Positions 1 through 6,140 of a DNA stretch of 9,186 bases are shown here, piece after piece. The translations under genes and the position numbers were made by a program. Position 1 is the stretch's first letter. Each line of letters starts with the position of its first letter. Origin of the DNA: an uncultured Syntrophomonadaceae bacterium (GTDB lineage: Bacteria; Bacillota; Syntrophomonadia; Syntrophomonadales; Syntrophomonadaceae); contig CALXSZ010000099.1 of NCBI GenBank assembly GCA_944391275.1, forward strand, positions 1-9,186, written 5' to 3'. The notes under the pieces were generated by a model. It was not told where the DNA came from. It did no database searches and saw nothing but the letters and a program-made list of their open reading frames with translations.

Positions 1-2154
1 CTTCGGGAGATTCTGTTGGATTTTATCCTGGAAAAACAGCCGGTTTTTTTAACGGTACGCAGAATCAAAAGCCTTCAGGAAAATTATCCGCCTGAAGCTT
101 TTTACGCGAATTTCAATTTATTGGGCAGCCATGATCGCGTACGGATTTTGACCTTATTGGGGGAAGCGCCGGATGAGACGGAACTGTCTGAAGAAGAGAG
201 ACAAACGTTCCGTTTGTCCGATGAGCAGCGGAATCGAGCGATCCGCCGTCTTCGTGTTTTAGCGGCGTTGCAGATGACCCTTCCAGGGGTTCCTTGTATT
301 TACTATGGAGATGAAGCCGGTGTGGAAGGGTATTCAGATCCGTATAACCGGGGAACGTATCCATGGGAGCGGGAAAATACTGAACTAAAAGCTTGGTATC
401 AGACCCTTATTGCTATTCGTCGCGCCTGGAACGTGTGGATTAACGGAACCTTTGAACCGTTTATTCCTGGCGAGGATCTTTTGGGATTTTATCGTAGGAA
501 TGATAAGGATACGATGGTTGTAGTCGTGAACCGCTCTCAGCAGCGAACGTTTTCGTTGGAGGCGCCTTGGGCGTCATCCGGTGCACTGGATCTTTTGACA
601 GGGCAAGTTTGTTTTCCGCAATCCGATGGAAAGCTACGAGATGCGGTCCCCCCTTTAGGCGTAAAAATTTTCCGTGTAGGGCCGCCTAGCCGGTTCGCAC
701 GAACGATGGAGAAAGGAGCCGGAGTGCTTTTAGCGGTTTCTTCCCTTCCCTCGAAGTGGGGAAAAGGGAGCTTGGGAGAGGAAGCCAAACGTTGGATTGA
801 TTTTCTAGCGGAGTCCGGACAAAAATATTGGCAAATACTTCCTGTAAATCCAACCGACGCCTATGGATCCCCCTATGCTGGACAGTCGGCTTTTGCTGGG
901 AACGAAGACTGGATTGATTTAGAAGAATTAGTAAAAGCAGGATGGCTTGAATCGGAGGAACTCTTACGGGTTGAGCAAACTTGGAAAGAAAGCGATGCAC
1001 CTCTGTGGCAAACCATCCAAAAAATTCGCTGGAAATTATTCTATGCAGCTTGGAAACGGTTTGTACCCGATACAGCTTATCAGAAATTCTGTCAGGAAAA
1101 TCGGTTTTGGCTACGAGATTATGCGGCTTTTTGCGTCCTAAAGCAGCAATATGGTCATTCCGTTTGGCAAGAATGGCCGTCGGACGCACGCCCGGATTCT
1201 CTGGGAAAGATCAAAATGGAACAGGAAGCGGCTTTTTCCCAAAAATGTGCGTTTTATATCTTTTGCCCGTATCTGTTTGCGCAGCAATGGCAGAACGTCC
1301 ATAATTACGCGCGTCAAAAAGGTATTCAAATTATTGGGGATTTGCCGATGTACATGAGTGCAGACAGTGTAGACGTCTGGAAAAATCCGAACGAATTCGA
1401 TTTAGATGAACAAGGATATCCCCGCTGTGTGGCCGGCGTGCCGCCGGACGGTTTTTCATCCGATGGGCAAGTATGGAACCATCCCTTATACCGTTGGCTG
1501 GAGATGAAAAAAAACCATTACGCCTGGTGGGTGGAACGGATTCGTCAGGCCATCCGACGTTTTGATTGGGTTCGGCTTGATTATTTCCGAGGTTTTGAGC
1601 GCTATTGGGAAATTCCGGTAAATACGAACGCATCCGATGGATGTTGGAAATTTGGACCGGGAAAGGAGTTGTTTGAAACATTCTATCAGCAATTCGGGAG
1701 TTTACCGCTGATTGCTGAAGATTTAGGCGAAATTACCGTACCGGTTCGTAATTTGCTGCACGTTTGCGGGTTTATGGGAATGGATGTTTTTCAATTTGAA
1801 CCTGAGAAATGGATGGAGGGGAATGATTCAGAGGAAAATCCACGGTTGCTTTATAGTGGAACCCACGATAATCAAACATTGGTTGGATGGTGTGAAACGC
1901 ATCCAAGCGATGGTAAACCTCTATACGTTGCTCAAGAAATGATCGAAAAAATATATGCGTCTTCTGCTTCGGTTGTAATTTTGCCTATGCAGGATGTTTT
2001 GGGGTTGGGCGATGAAGCTCGTCTGAATATCCCCGGAACGACGGGAAAAAATTGGCGTTGGCAGCTGAAAAAAGACGATTTAAAAACGGAAACGGCTGCT
2101 TATCTGAGACGGCTGAGTGAAAAAACGCATCGGATAAAAATGGGAGAAGAGTGA
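1..2154 (+). CDS. GH13 amylase-family / GH77 4-alpha-glucanotransferase fusion (5' partial)
   Basis: The frame is open to the first base of the window, so the N-terminus lies upstream; codons are counted from base 1. Codons ~1-230 are the C-terminal part of a GH13 alpha-amylase/neopullulanase-like enzyme: the region IV motif NLLGSHD (transition-state Asp at 133-135), then LPGVPCIYYGDEAG, the NRGTYPW segment and a beta-sandwich tail. From codon ~236 (Met at 706) a full short-type GH77 disproportionating enzyme (MalQ, ~480 residues) follows without a stop. It has SSLPSKWGKGSLG, QILPVNPTDAYGSPY, the nucleophile Asp in RLDYFRGF (1579-1581), the acid/base Glu in IAEDLG (1717-1719) and the stabilising Asp in SGTHDN (1867-1869). 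All catalytic GH77 residues are present, so that half should be active. The inferred role is cytoplasmic maltodextrin or glycogen processing: the GH13 half hydrolyses, the GH77 half transfers glucan chains between acceptors. No good ribosome binding site precedes the Met at 706, which argues for one polypeptide. The GH13 substrate (amylase, neopullulanase or debranching) cannot be fixed without the missing N-terminus. Confidence 0.93.
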   Translation, partial: LREILLDFILEKQPVFLTVRRIKSLQENYPPEAFYANFNLLGSHDRVRILTLLGEAPDETELSEEERQTFRLSDEQRNRAIRRLRVLAALQMTLPGVPCIYYGDEAGVEGYSDPYNRGTYPWERENTELKAWYQTLIAIRRAWNVWINGTFEPFIPGEDLLGFYRRNDKDTMVVVVNRSQQRTFSLEAPWASSGALDLLTGQVCFPQSDGKLRDAVPPLGVKIFRVGPPSRFARTMEKGAGVLLAVSSLPSKWGKGSLGEEAKRWIDFLAESGQKYWQILPVNPTDAYGSPYAGQSAFAGNEDWIDLEELVKAGWLESEELLRVEQTWKESDAPLWQTIQKIRWKLFYAAWKRFVPDTAYQKFCQENRFWLRDYAAFCVLKQQYGHSVWQEWPSDARPDSLGKIKMEQEAAFSQKCAFYIFCPYLFAQQWQNVHNYARQKGIQIIGDLPMYMSADSVDVWKNPNEFDLDEQGYPRCVAGVPPDGFSSDGQVWNHPLYRWLEMKKNHYAWWVERIRQAIRRFDWVRLDYFRGFERYWEIPVNTNASDGCWKFGPGKELFETFYQQFGSLPLIAEDLGEITVPVRNLLHVCGFMGMDVFQFEPEKWMEGNDSEENPRLLYSGTHDNQTLVGWCETHPSDGKPLYVAQEMIEKIYASSASVVILPMQDVLGLGDEARLNIPGTTGKNWRWQLKKDDLKTETAAYLRRLSEKTHRIKMGEE

Positions 2155-2340
2155 ACAGATTGATCGCACCGACGTTGTTTTAAACGAAGCCCGTGCACGG
2201 TGTTACTGTGAAACGGAAAATTACCGGACGTACAGCAAATGAATAGAAAAACTGAAAAGAATCCCATAGGAGGATTGCAGACAAATAAATTTTCATTTGC
2301 CGGTTTTGGTTAATAAATCAATTTCATGAATAAAGCAGGA
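2155..2340. other. Intergenic region after the glucan enzyme
   Basis: No recognisable gene. It contains a GGAGG at 2270-2274, but the nearest start, a TTG at 2276, is only one base away and would give a 12-codon peptide (MQTNKFSFAGFG). I do not call it a gene. The stretch is most simply the 3' untranslated region of the upstream gene running to the terminator at 2341. Confidence 0.4.
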
Positions 2341-2380
2341 AACGGATCGCTTAATAGCATGGTGAAGCGATCCGTTTTTT
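2341..2380 (+). terminator. Rho-independent terminator after the GH13-GH77 gene
   Basis: A perfect 12-bp stem (2341-2352 with 2365-2376) encloses a 12-base loop and runs into a T tract (2375-2380, then CTTTTT). It lies about 190 bases past the glucan enzyme stop and is the first clear terminator after it. It separates that gene from the lysis cassette region. Confidence 0.9.
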
Positions 2381-2446
2381 CTTTTTATTGGTATCTGTCT
2401 TTTTTCAGTTGCAAAGGCGCCGTCTGATTTTCAGTTGGACAGGGGG

Positions 2447-2791
2447 ATGCGTTCGCATTGCGGCGAAAGAAAAAACTCCATAAAGTATGGTAGTGATAGG
2501 GATACCTTACAATTTATTGGCGGGTTATTGGCGGCTGTCGTTTCATATATCCCTATTACAAATAAGCATATGATCGATTTTAGTACAATCCTTCTGAAGA
2601 TTTTGGTTGATATGAAAAACAGCCGTGAAAAAATATTTCAAATATTTCAAGATTTTCCCAATAATCAATTAGAACCAAAAGGTCCACAAACGAAGAGGCG
2701 TTTTGCAAGGCATTTTTCGCATTTCTGGCGCTACGTCTTTGGCAACACCAAAAAAATGGAAAAAACATATAATCTAAAAGGACGGCTTTGA
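2447..2791 (+). CDS. Doubtful hypothetical protein, possibly a decayed fragment
   Basis: An open frame of 114 codons from ATG 2447, or 118 from TTG 2435. I recognise no domain. A moderately hydrophobic segment (LQFIGGLLAAVVSYIPIT) near residues 25-42 could be one membrane span, and the C-terminal third is basic with clustered Arg, Lys and His. The G-run abuts the ATG, so the ribosome binding site spacing is poor, and the TTG has none. A weak promoter-like pair, TTGCGG at 2458-2463 and TAAAGT at 2481-2486 with a 17-base gap, lies inside the frame, so it would not serve either start. It could be a genuine accessory gene, the remnant of a phage-region gene, or chance. The frame contains two short direct duplications, TTATTGGCGG at 2514-2523 and 2525-2534, and AATATTTCA repeated around 2633-2650, which resemble drifting non-coding DNA. 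Confidence 0.25.
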   Translation: MRSHCGERKNSIKYGSDRDTLQFIGGLLAAVVSYIPITNKHMIDFSTILLKILVDMKNSREKIFQIFQDFPNNQLEPKGPQTKRRFARHFSHFWRYVFGNTKKMEKTYNLKGRL

Positions 2792-3052
2792 CTTGGAAGA
2801 TTTTTAAAAAAGACATGAAGGGAATGGAATGGTGATGATTTCATTTGATGAGGGGAATCGTGCGCTTTAGATCATCTGATTCAGAAGCCTAGACAAGAAA
2901 AGCCGTTAAAAAACGGGCAATTGCAGATGAAAAAGCGCAGCGGGACGTATGAACTCCGTAAATACAATTGTTTTGCAAAAAGAATGTCCGAAGTGAAAAT
3001 CTTTTTAAGAGATCAATCACTGGTAGGATGATGTAGAAAGAGAGGAGCAATT
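2792..3052. other. Gene-poor region upstream of the holin
   Basis: About 260 bases with no recognisable gene. An open frame runs from about 2850 to a TGA at 3029-3031, with its only ATG at 2927 (34 codons). It has no ribosome binding site and no family resemblance I can see. A small hairpin at about 2902-2917 lacks a T tract and is not a terminator. I found no convincing promoter for the lysis genes here, although their start at 3053 requires one upstream. Confidence 0.45.
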
Positions 3053-3244
3053 ATGAAAAAATGGCTACAAGCCGCCGTCGTCCAAGCCGTTAAAACCGTT
3101 GCTCAAACCGCTGTTGCAACTATTGGAACTGCGGCGGTATTAGATAATGTAAATTGGAAAATGGTTTTTTCCGCCTCGATATTGGCAGGAATTTTATCTA
3201 TGCTGACCAGCGTGCGGGATATCCAGACGGAAAGGAGAGAATGA
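3053..3244 (+). CDS. Phage holin, r1t-like
   Basis: A 63-residue small membrane protein that resembles the phage r1t holin family: an MKKWLQAA amphipathic start, then AVKTVAQTAVATIGTAAVL (about residues 12-30), a DNVNW turn, a second hydrophobic stretch at about 36-53 and a charged tail (RDIQTERRE). Holins of this type oligomerise in the cytoplasmic membrane and form lesions that release the endolysin. The start is supported by AGAGGAG at 3041-3047, five bases before the ATG. Its stop (TGA 3242-3244) overlaps the endolysin ATG (3241-3243), the usual coupling in a lysis cassette. The family call is from memory of the pattern, but the context makes it strong. Confidence 0.85.
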   Translation: MKKWLQAAVVQAVKTVAQTAVATIGTAAVLDNVNWKMVFSASILAGILSMLTSVRDIQTERRE

Positions 3245-3885
3245 AATTGAGTCGTAATATTGGAGCGGCTGGAATCAAACTCATTCAAAAATTTGAAGGA
3301 TGTCGATTGAAAGCCTATAAAGCTGTTCCCACCGAAACGTATTATACAATTGGATGGGGACATTATGGACCGGACGTCTATGCTGGAATGACGATTACGC
3401 AGGAAGAAGCGGATGCGTTGCTTCTCCAAGATTTGCAAGTTTATGTGGGGTATGTCAACAATCCGGATGATTGCCCCGTCACGAATGAATTAAATCAGAA
3501 TCAATTTGATGCACTTGTAAGCTTTACGTATAATTGTGGCGTTGGAAGCCTGCGACAGCTCTGTCGGAATCGTACGATCCAGCAAATTCCCGAACACATC
3601 ACGGCCTATAATAAAAGTGGGGGCGTTGTATTAGCCGGATTAACTCGGCGAAGAGAAGCTGAGAAAAATTTATACAATACGCCTGTACAAGAGAACAATG
3701 AAGAAAGTGAGGTGCCAGCCGTGCGCTATAATACGCTTGAAGAAGTTCCGGAATGGGGTCGAACAACCATTCAAAAACTGATTAACAAAGGTTATTTGTC
3801 TGGAAACGGGCAGAATTTGGATATATCCGAAGACATGCTGCGCGTTTTGGTAATCAATGACCGGGCCGGAGTCTATGGAGAATAA
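3241..3885 (+). CDS. Phage endolysin: GH24 lysozyme plus C-terminal wall-binding-like module
   Basis: A 214-residue muramidase. Residues ~10-148 are a T4-type (GH24) lysozyme domain: the catalytic Glu lies in KFEGCRLKAY (E19) and the substrate loop is YYTIGWGHYGPDV (T36). The usual Asp of the E-D-T triad is not at its common place; the segment reads AYKAVPTET, a variant I recall from clostridial phage lysozymes. A short acidic linker (~150-160) leads to a C-terminal module (161-214) with YNTLEEVPEWG and LNISEDMLR-type sequence, a pattern shared by many Firmicute phage and prophage wall hydrolases and probably wall-targeting. There is no signal peptide, so release depends on the holin upstream, which overlaps by ATGA. 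AAGGAG at 3232-3237 sits only three bases from ATG 3241; TTG 3247, nine bases away, is an alternative start two codons in. A strong terminator follows. Confidence 0.92.
   Translation: MKLSRNIGAAGIKLIQKFEGCRLKAYKAVPTETYYTIGWGHYGPDVYAGMTITQEEADALLLQDLQVYVGYVNNPDDCPVTNELNQNQFDALVSFTYNCGVGSLRQLCRNRTIQQIPEHITAYNKSGGVVLAGLTRRREAEKNLYNTPVQENNEESEVPAVRYNTLEEVPEWGRTTIQKLINKGYLSGNGQNLDISEDMLRVLVINDRAGVYGE
3709..3723 (+). promoter_or_regulatory. Candidate internal ribosome binding site and GTG start in the endolysin
   Basis: GAGGTG (3709-3714, preceded by GT) is a six-base anti-Shine-Dalgarno match located six bases before an in-frame GTG at 3721. Initiation there would yield a 54-residue protein consisting of exactly the C-terminal module (residues 161-214), ending at 3885. 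Internal starts that make a free cell-wall-binding domain are known for some clostridial phage endolysins. Here the placement at the domain boundary is seen directly, and its use is inference. Confidence 0.45.
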
Positions 3886-3910
3886 TTTTTGACCAACCGA
3901 AAATGCGTGT

Positions 3911-3936
3911 ACGGGGGCGGATGCCCCCGTTTTTTT
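3911..3936 (+). terminator. Rho-independent terminator of the lysis cassette
   Basis: An eight-base perfect GC-rich stem, ACGGGGGC with GCCCCCGT (3911-3918 and 3923-3930), a four-base GGAT loop, then six T. It begins 25 bases after the endolysin stop. Confidence 0.95.
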
Positions 3937-3997
3937 ATTCATAGAATTAATTGGAAGATAAACCTTCTCGATAGCATGCGTAGAAATGGAGAATAAT

Positions 3998-4041
3998 AAA
4001 AAAAGAACCTTTCCAGGCAAACAATTTGCACCTCAAGGTTC
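3998..4041 (-). terminator. Terminator of the tRNA-Arg transcription unit
   Basis: Read on the minus strand, GAACCTT (4041-4035) pairs with AAGGTTC (4011-4005) and is followed by a T tract (4004-3998). The intervening segment can extend the helix through GCAAA and TTTGC around a three-base loop, giving one long imperfect hairpin. It starts 14 bases after the tRNA CCA end. Confidence 0.75.
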
Positions 4042-4054
4042 GTATAGTCAATAG

Positions 4055-4129
<75 letters not shown>

Positions 4130-4172
4130 ATAAATCAAAAACAATTAACAAATCTTTTTAATATTCTTTCAC

Positions 4173-4201
4173 ATTATAGCAGAAATGGAAAAGAAGGTCA
4201 A
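4173..4201 (-). promoter_or_regulatory. SigA-type promoter of tRNA-Arg
   Basis: On the minus strand: TTGACC (4201-4196), a 17-base spacer, then TATAAT (4178-4173), with an extended -10 TG one base before it. The transcript would start near 4166, leaving a leader of about 37 bases before the mature tRNA 5' end at 4129. Confidence 0.88.
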
Positions 4202-4247
4202 AGGAAAAATTTGAGAGAATTTTATAAAAATTTCAGGGAAAGGCCAG

Positions 4248-4285
4248 TTGACAGATTTGGGTTAAAGAGTGTACCTTAAAAGGTA
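4248..4285 (+). promoter_or_regulatory. Candidate rng promoter with overlapping palindrome
   Basis: A perfect TTGACA (4248-4253) is followed after 18 bases by TACCTT (4272-4277), a weak -10. That -10 is the left half of a perfect palindrome, TACCTT-AA-AAGGTA (4272-4285). A weak -10 covered by a dyad suggests an activated or repressed promoter, but the regulator is unknown. It is divergent from the tRNA promoter, with about 46 bases between the two -35 elements. Confidence 0.5.
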
Positions 4286-4293
4286 AAGAAAAA

Positions 4294-4335
4294 ATGAAAA
4301 CCGTCCCGCGTTTTTCATGTATGGTTTTGAGGTGA
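4294..4335 (+). CDS. Possible 13-residue leader peptide in front of rng
   Basis: ATG at 4294 opens a 13-codon frame (MKTVPRFSCMVLR) ending at TGA 4333-4335. AAGG at 4280-4283 is ten bases upstream. The TGA overlaps the GTG at 4332 that I favour as the rng start, in a GTGA arrangement typical of translational coupling. The peptide has no recognised family. Its coding region also forms a hairpin, ATGAAAA (4294-4300) with TTTTCAT (4312-4318), that would cover the alternative rng ATG at 4317. It may be chance. Confidence 0.35.
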   Translation: MKTVPRFSCMVLR

Positions 4336-5753
4336 ACAGGCTGATTAGAGAAATAGTTGTGGAAGTTTTTCCTTGGGAAAGCCGAGCGGCGATTTTGGAA
4401 GACGGGAAATTGGTAGAAGTTTTTCGTACAGAAAACCAAACAAATGTCGGAACAATCTACAAAGGGAAAATTCAAAAAGTATTACCGGGGATTTTGTGTG
4501 CCTTTGTTCATATTGGGCAAGAGAAGAATGCCATTCTCTATTTTTCAGACGTCGTTCAAAGAAAAGAAAGTTCGGAAATCAATTTGAAAAAAGGACAAGA
4601 CGTGTTGGTTCAAGTCGTTAAACAAGCGTCCGGGGGTAAAGGCGCTCGAGTAACTGAGGAAATTACCCTGCCGGGGCGCTTATTGGTCTTAATGCCATTC
4701 CGAAATGAACTACGTATATCGCGAAAAATTGAGGGAGATGACGTACGACGCCGCTTAAAAAAACTAATGGAGAAACTCTTGCCTTCTTCGATGGGAGCCA
4801 TTTTGAGAACCGCCTGTTTAACCGCCTCGGAAGAAGAAATCAAGATAGAGACGGCTGTTTTACTAAAGCAGTGGCAAAAGATTGAACAACAAGCCGATTC
4901 GGGAAACGTACCGGCTGTTATCTGGCAGGAGCCCGATGAGATGGAACGGGCTTTAAGAGAGTATTTGGATGGGGAAACCGAAAAAATTTGGATAAATGAA
5001 GAGAAACTCTATTATAAAATAAAAGATTTTTTTCAAAAAGTACAACTGCAAGCGCGCCCTAAAGTGATTTTTCAGGAAGGAGACTTGTTTGCTAAAATGG
5101 GGCTAAACAAGGAACTTCAGCGGGCTGTAGGACGCAAAGTCTGGTTAAAAAGCGGAGGATTTTTAATTTTTGATCAGACTGAAGCAATGATGGTGGTGGA
5201 TGTAAACAGTGGGAAGTTCACAGGAAAAGATAACTTTGAAGAAACGGTCGTACACGTAAATTTGGAAGCGGCTCGGGAAATCCCGCGTCAACTGCGCCTA
5301 CGTGGAGTGGGCGGGATGATTCTCATTGATTTTATTGATATGCAGCTTAGGGAAAGCCAAGAACAGGTCCTGGCGGTACTGCGGGAAGAATTAAAGAAAG
5401 ACAAGGCGCATACAAAAGTATTGGGATTCACCCAGTTAGGACTTTTAGAGATGACCCGAAAAAAAACCCGACGCGGTTGTCTGGAACAATTCACGGTTGA
5501 ATGCGGCATTTGCGGCGGAGCCGGTCGAGTGATTAGTCTGCCGTCGTATGCGACAACCTTGAAAAACGATCTGGCTTCCGCCAAGTATTTGGAAGGTGAA
5601 ACCATTGTTTGTGTGCTTCATCCGGACTTGGCAGAAGTCATAAATAAAGATTTCGAAGCGTTGGCTTATTTGAAAAAAAACTTAGGAAAAGAAATTGTTT
5701 TTAAAGAAGATCGCCAAAGAAAATGGGGGGATTACCAAATCTCTTCTTATTAA
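4332..5753 (+). CDS. rng: Ribonuclease G (RNase E/G family)
   Basis: A 473-residue single-strand-specific endoribonuclease for rRNA maturation and mRNA decay in the cytoplasm. An N-terminal S1-like domain lies at about residues 38-75 (VGTIYKGKIQKVLPG, AFVHIG), followed by KGARVTEEITLPGR of the RNase H-like/5'-sensor region. The metal-binding catalytic aspartates are D290 (VVDVNSGKFTG) and D333 (LIDFIDM). The zinc-link cysteines are C391 and C394 in CGICGG. The D-D spacing of 43 and D-C spacing of 101 equal those of E. coli RNase E (D303, D346, C404). There is no RNase E-type C-terminal scaffold, so the length fits RNase G. The start is uncertain: GTG 4332 is chosen for its overlap with a short upstream frame; ATG 4317 adds five residues but has no ribosome binding site. 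GAGGTGA at 4329-4335 is ideally placed only for a CTG at 4341. No clear terminator follows before the next small gene. Confidence 0.95.
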   Translation: MNRLIREIVVEVFPWESRAAILEDGKLVEVFRTENQTNVGTIYKGKIQKVLPGILCAFVHIGQEKNAILYFSDVVQRKESSEINLKKGQDVLVQVVKQASGGKGARVTEEITLPGRLLVLMPFRNELRISRKIEGDDVRRRLKKLMEKLLPSSMGAILRTACLTASEEEIKIETAVLLKQWQKIEQQADSGNVPAVIWQEPDEMERALREYLDGETEKIWINEEKLYYKIKDFFQKVQLQARPKVIFQEGDLFAKMGLNKELQRAVGRKVWLKSGGFLIFDQTEAMMVVDVNSGKFTGKDNFEETVVHVNLEAAREIPRQLRLRGVGGMILIDFIDMQLRESQEQVLAVLREELKKDKAHTKVLGFTQLGLLEMTRKKTRRGCLEQFTVECGICGGAGRVISLPSYATTLKNDLASAKYLEGETIVCVLHPDLAEVINKDFEALAYLKKNLGKEIVFKEDRQRKWGDYQISSY

Positions 5754-5787
5754 AGAGCGACTCAATTTAAAGAACGACTCGATATTT
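5752..5787 (+). repeat. Imperfect tandem duplication after rng
   Basis: AAAGAGCGACTCAATTT (5752-5768) is followed at once by AAAGAACGACTCGATATTT (5769-5787). The copies differ by two substitutions/insertions around an AAAGA-CGACTC core. The first unit starts within the rng stop codon. It could be slippage or a repeated protein or RNA binding site; no function can be read. Confidence 0.6.
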
Positions 5788-5851
5788 AATGAATTCATGA
5801 TGGATCAGGAATAGTTTAATATGGGGGAAACAATCAAGGGAGGTAAACGCG

Positions 5852-5968
5852 ATGAAATATTTTAGTCGAAATGTCCGCAATCAAAAGAAAAGCGCCTTTG
5901 TTATTGCGGTTGTGATTATTCTCATTATTACTTTTTTGTTTAGTATTCTGGCCATGGTATTTGTTTAA
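5852..5968 (+). CDS. 38-residue single-span membrane protein
   Basis: Unrecognised small protein with strong signs of being translated: GGGAGG at 5838-5843 lies eight bases before the ATG. The N-terminal 14 residues are basic (MKYFSRNVRNQKKS), followed by an uninterrupted hydrophobic helix AFVIAVVIILIITF continuing to the C-terminus (LFSILAMVFV). The positive N-terminus predicts an N-in orientation with almost nothing outside. It is 98 bases downstream of rng and 172 bases upstream of yqfC, and a hairpin terminator follows at 6035, so it probably ends the rng transcript or forms its own unit. A small integral membrane regulator or a hydrophobic toxin-like peptide are both possible; the sequence does not decide. 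Confidence 0.75.
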   Translation: MKYFSRNVRNQKKSAFVIAVVIILIITFLFSILAMVFV

Positions 5969-5970
5969 AT

Positions 5971-6015
5971 TGTTCTATCTGTTCTATCCAGATTGATCGA
6001 ACCAGATTGATCGAA
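5971..6015 (+). repeat. Two adjoining perfect tandem duplications
   Basis: TGTTCTATC occurs at 5971-5979 and 5980-5988. CCAGATTGATCGAA occurs at 5988-6001 and 6002-6015. Both are exact, head-to-tail, and share one base at their junction. They lie between the small membrane gene and the -10-like element at 6028. Confidence 0.85.
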
Positions 6016-6025
6016 TCAAAGGTAT

Positions 6026-6033
6026 CATATAAT
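6026..6033 (+). promoter_or_regulatory. yqfC: Candidate -10 element upstream of yqfC
   Basis: CATATAAT contains a perfect TATAAT (6028-6033). The best -35 is TTGATC (6007-6012), inside the second tandem repeat, with a short 15-base spacer. CATATAAT also resembles a sigma-E -10 (CATACAnT), which would fit a mother-cell gene, but I see no matching -35. A transcript would start within the hairpin at 6035-6064, so promoter and terminator overlap. Confidence 0.4.
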
Positions 6034-6034
6034 C

Positions 6035-6067
6035 AAATGCGTCGAATGTTACGAAGACGCATTTTTT
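6035..6067 (+). terminator. Rho-independent terminator before yqfC
   Basis: A nine-base perfect stem, AAATGCGTC (6035-6043) with GACGCATTT (6056-6064), encloses a 12-base loop and ends in a T run to 6067. It lies 67 bases after the small membrane protein stop and separates it from the sporulation genes. Confidence 0.75.
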
Positions 6068-6140
6068 CATTTTCTGGAGAGGAATGGAGACAAAGAATGA
6101 TTCATAAGATGAAGAAAGACAACATGAAGGAGAAAAAGAA

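Noticed and set aside
686..1189. A 167-codon minus-strand open frame inside the GH77 region
   Set aside because: The plus-strand frame carries all GH77 motifs; the antisense product has no recognisable features.
2138..2242. A 34-codon frame continuing past the glucan enzyme stop in another frame
   Set aside because: It has no start codon, and the enzyme ends at a normal GH77 C-terminus, so a frameshifted extension is not needed.
5308..5326. A 19-base identity between rng (5308-5326) and yqfD (6470-6488)
   Set aside because: Both encode GGMILI in the same frame in unrelated domains with no similarity on either side; most likely coincidence of codon choice.
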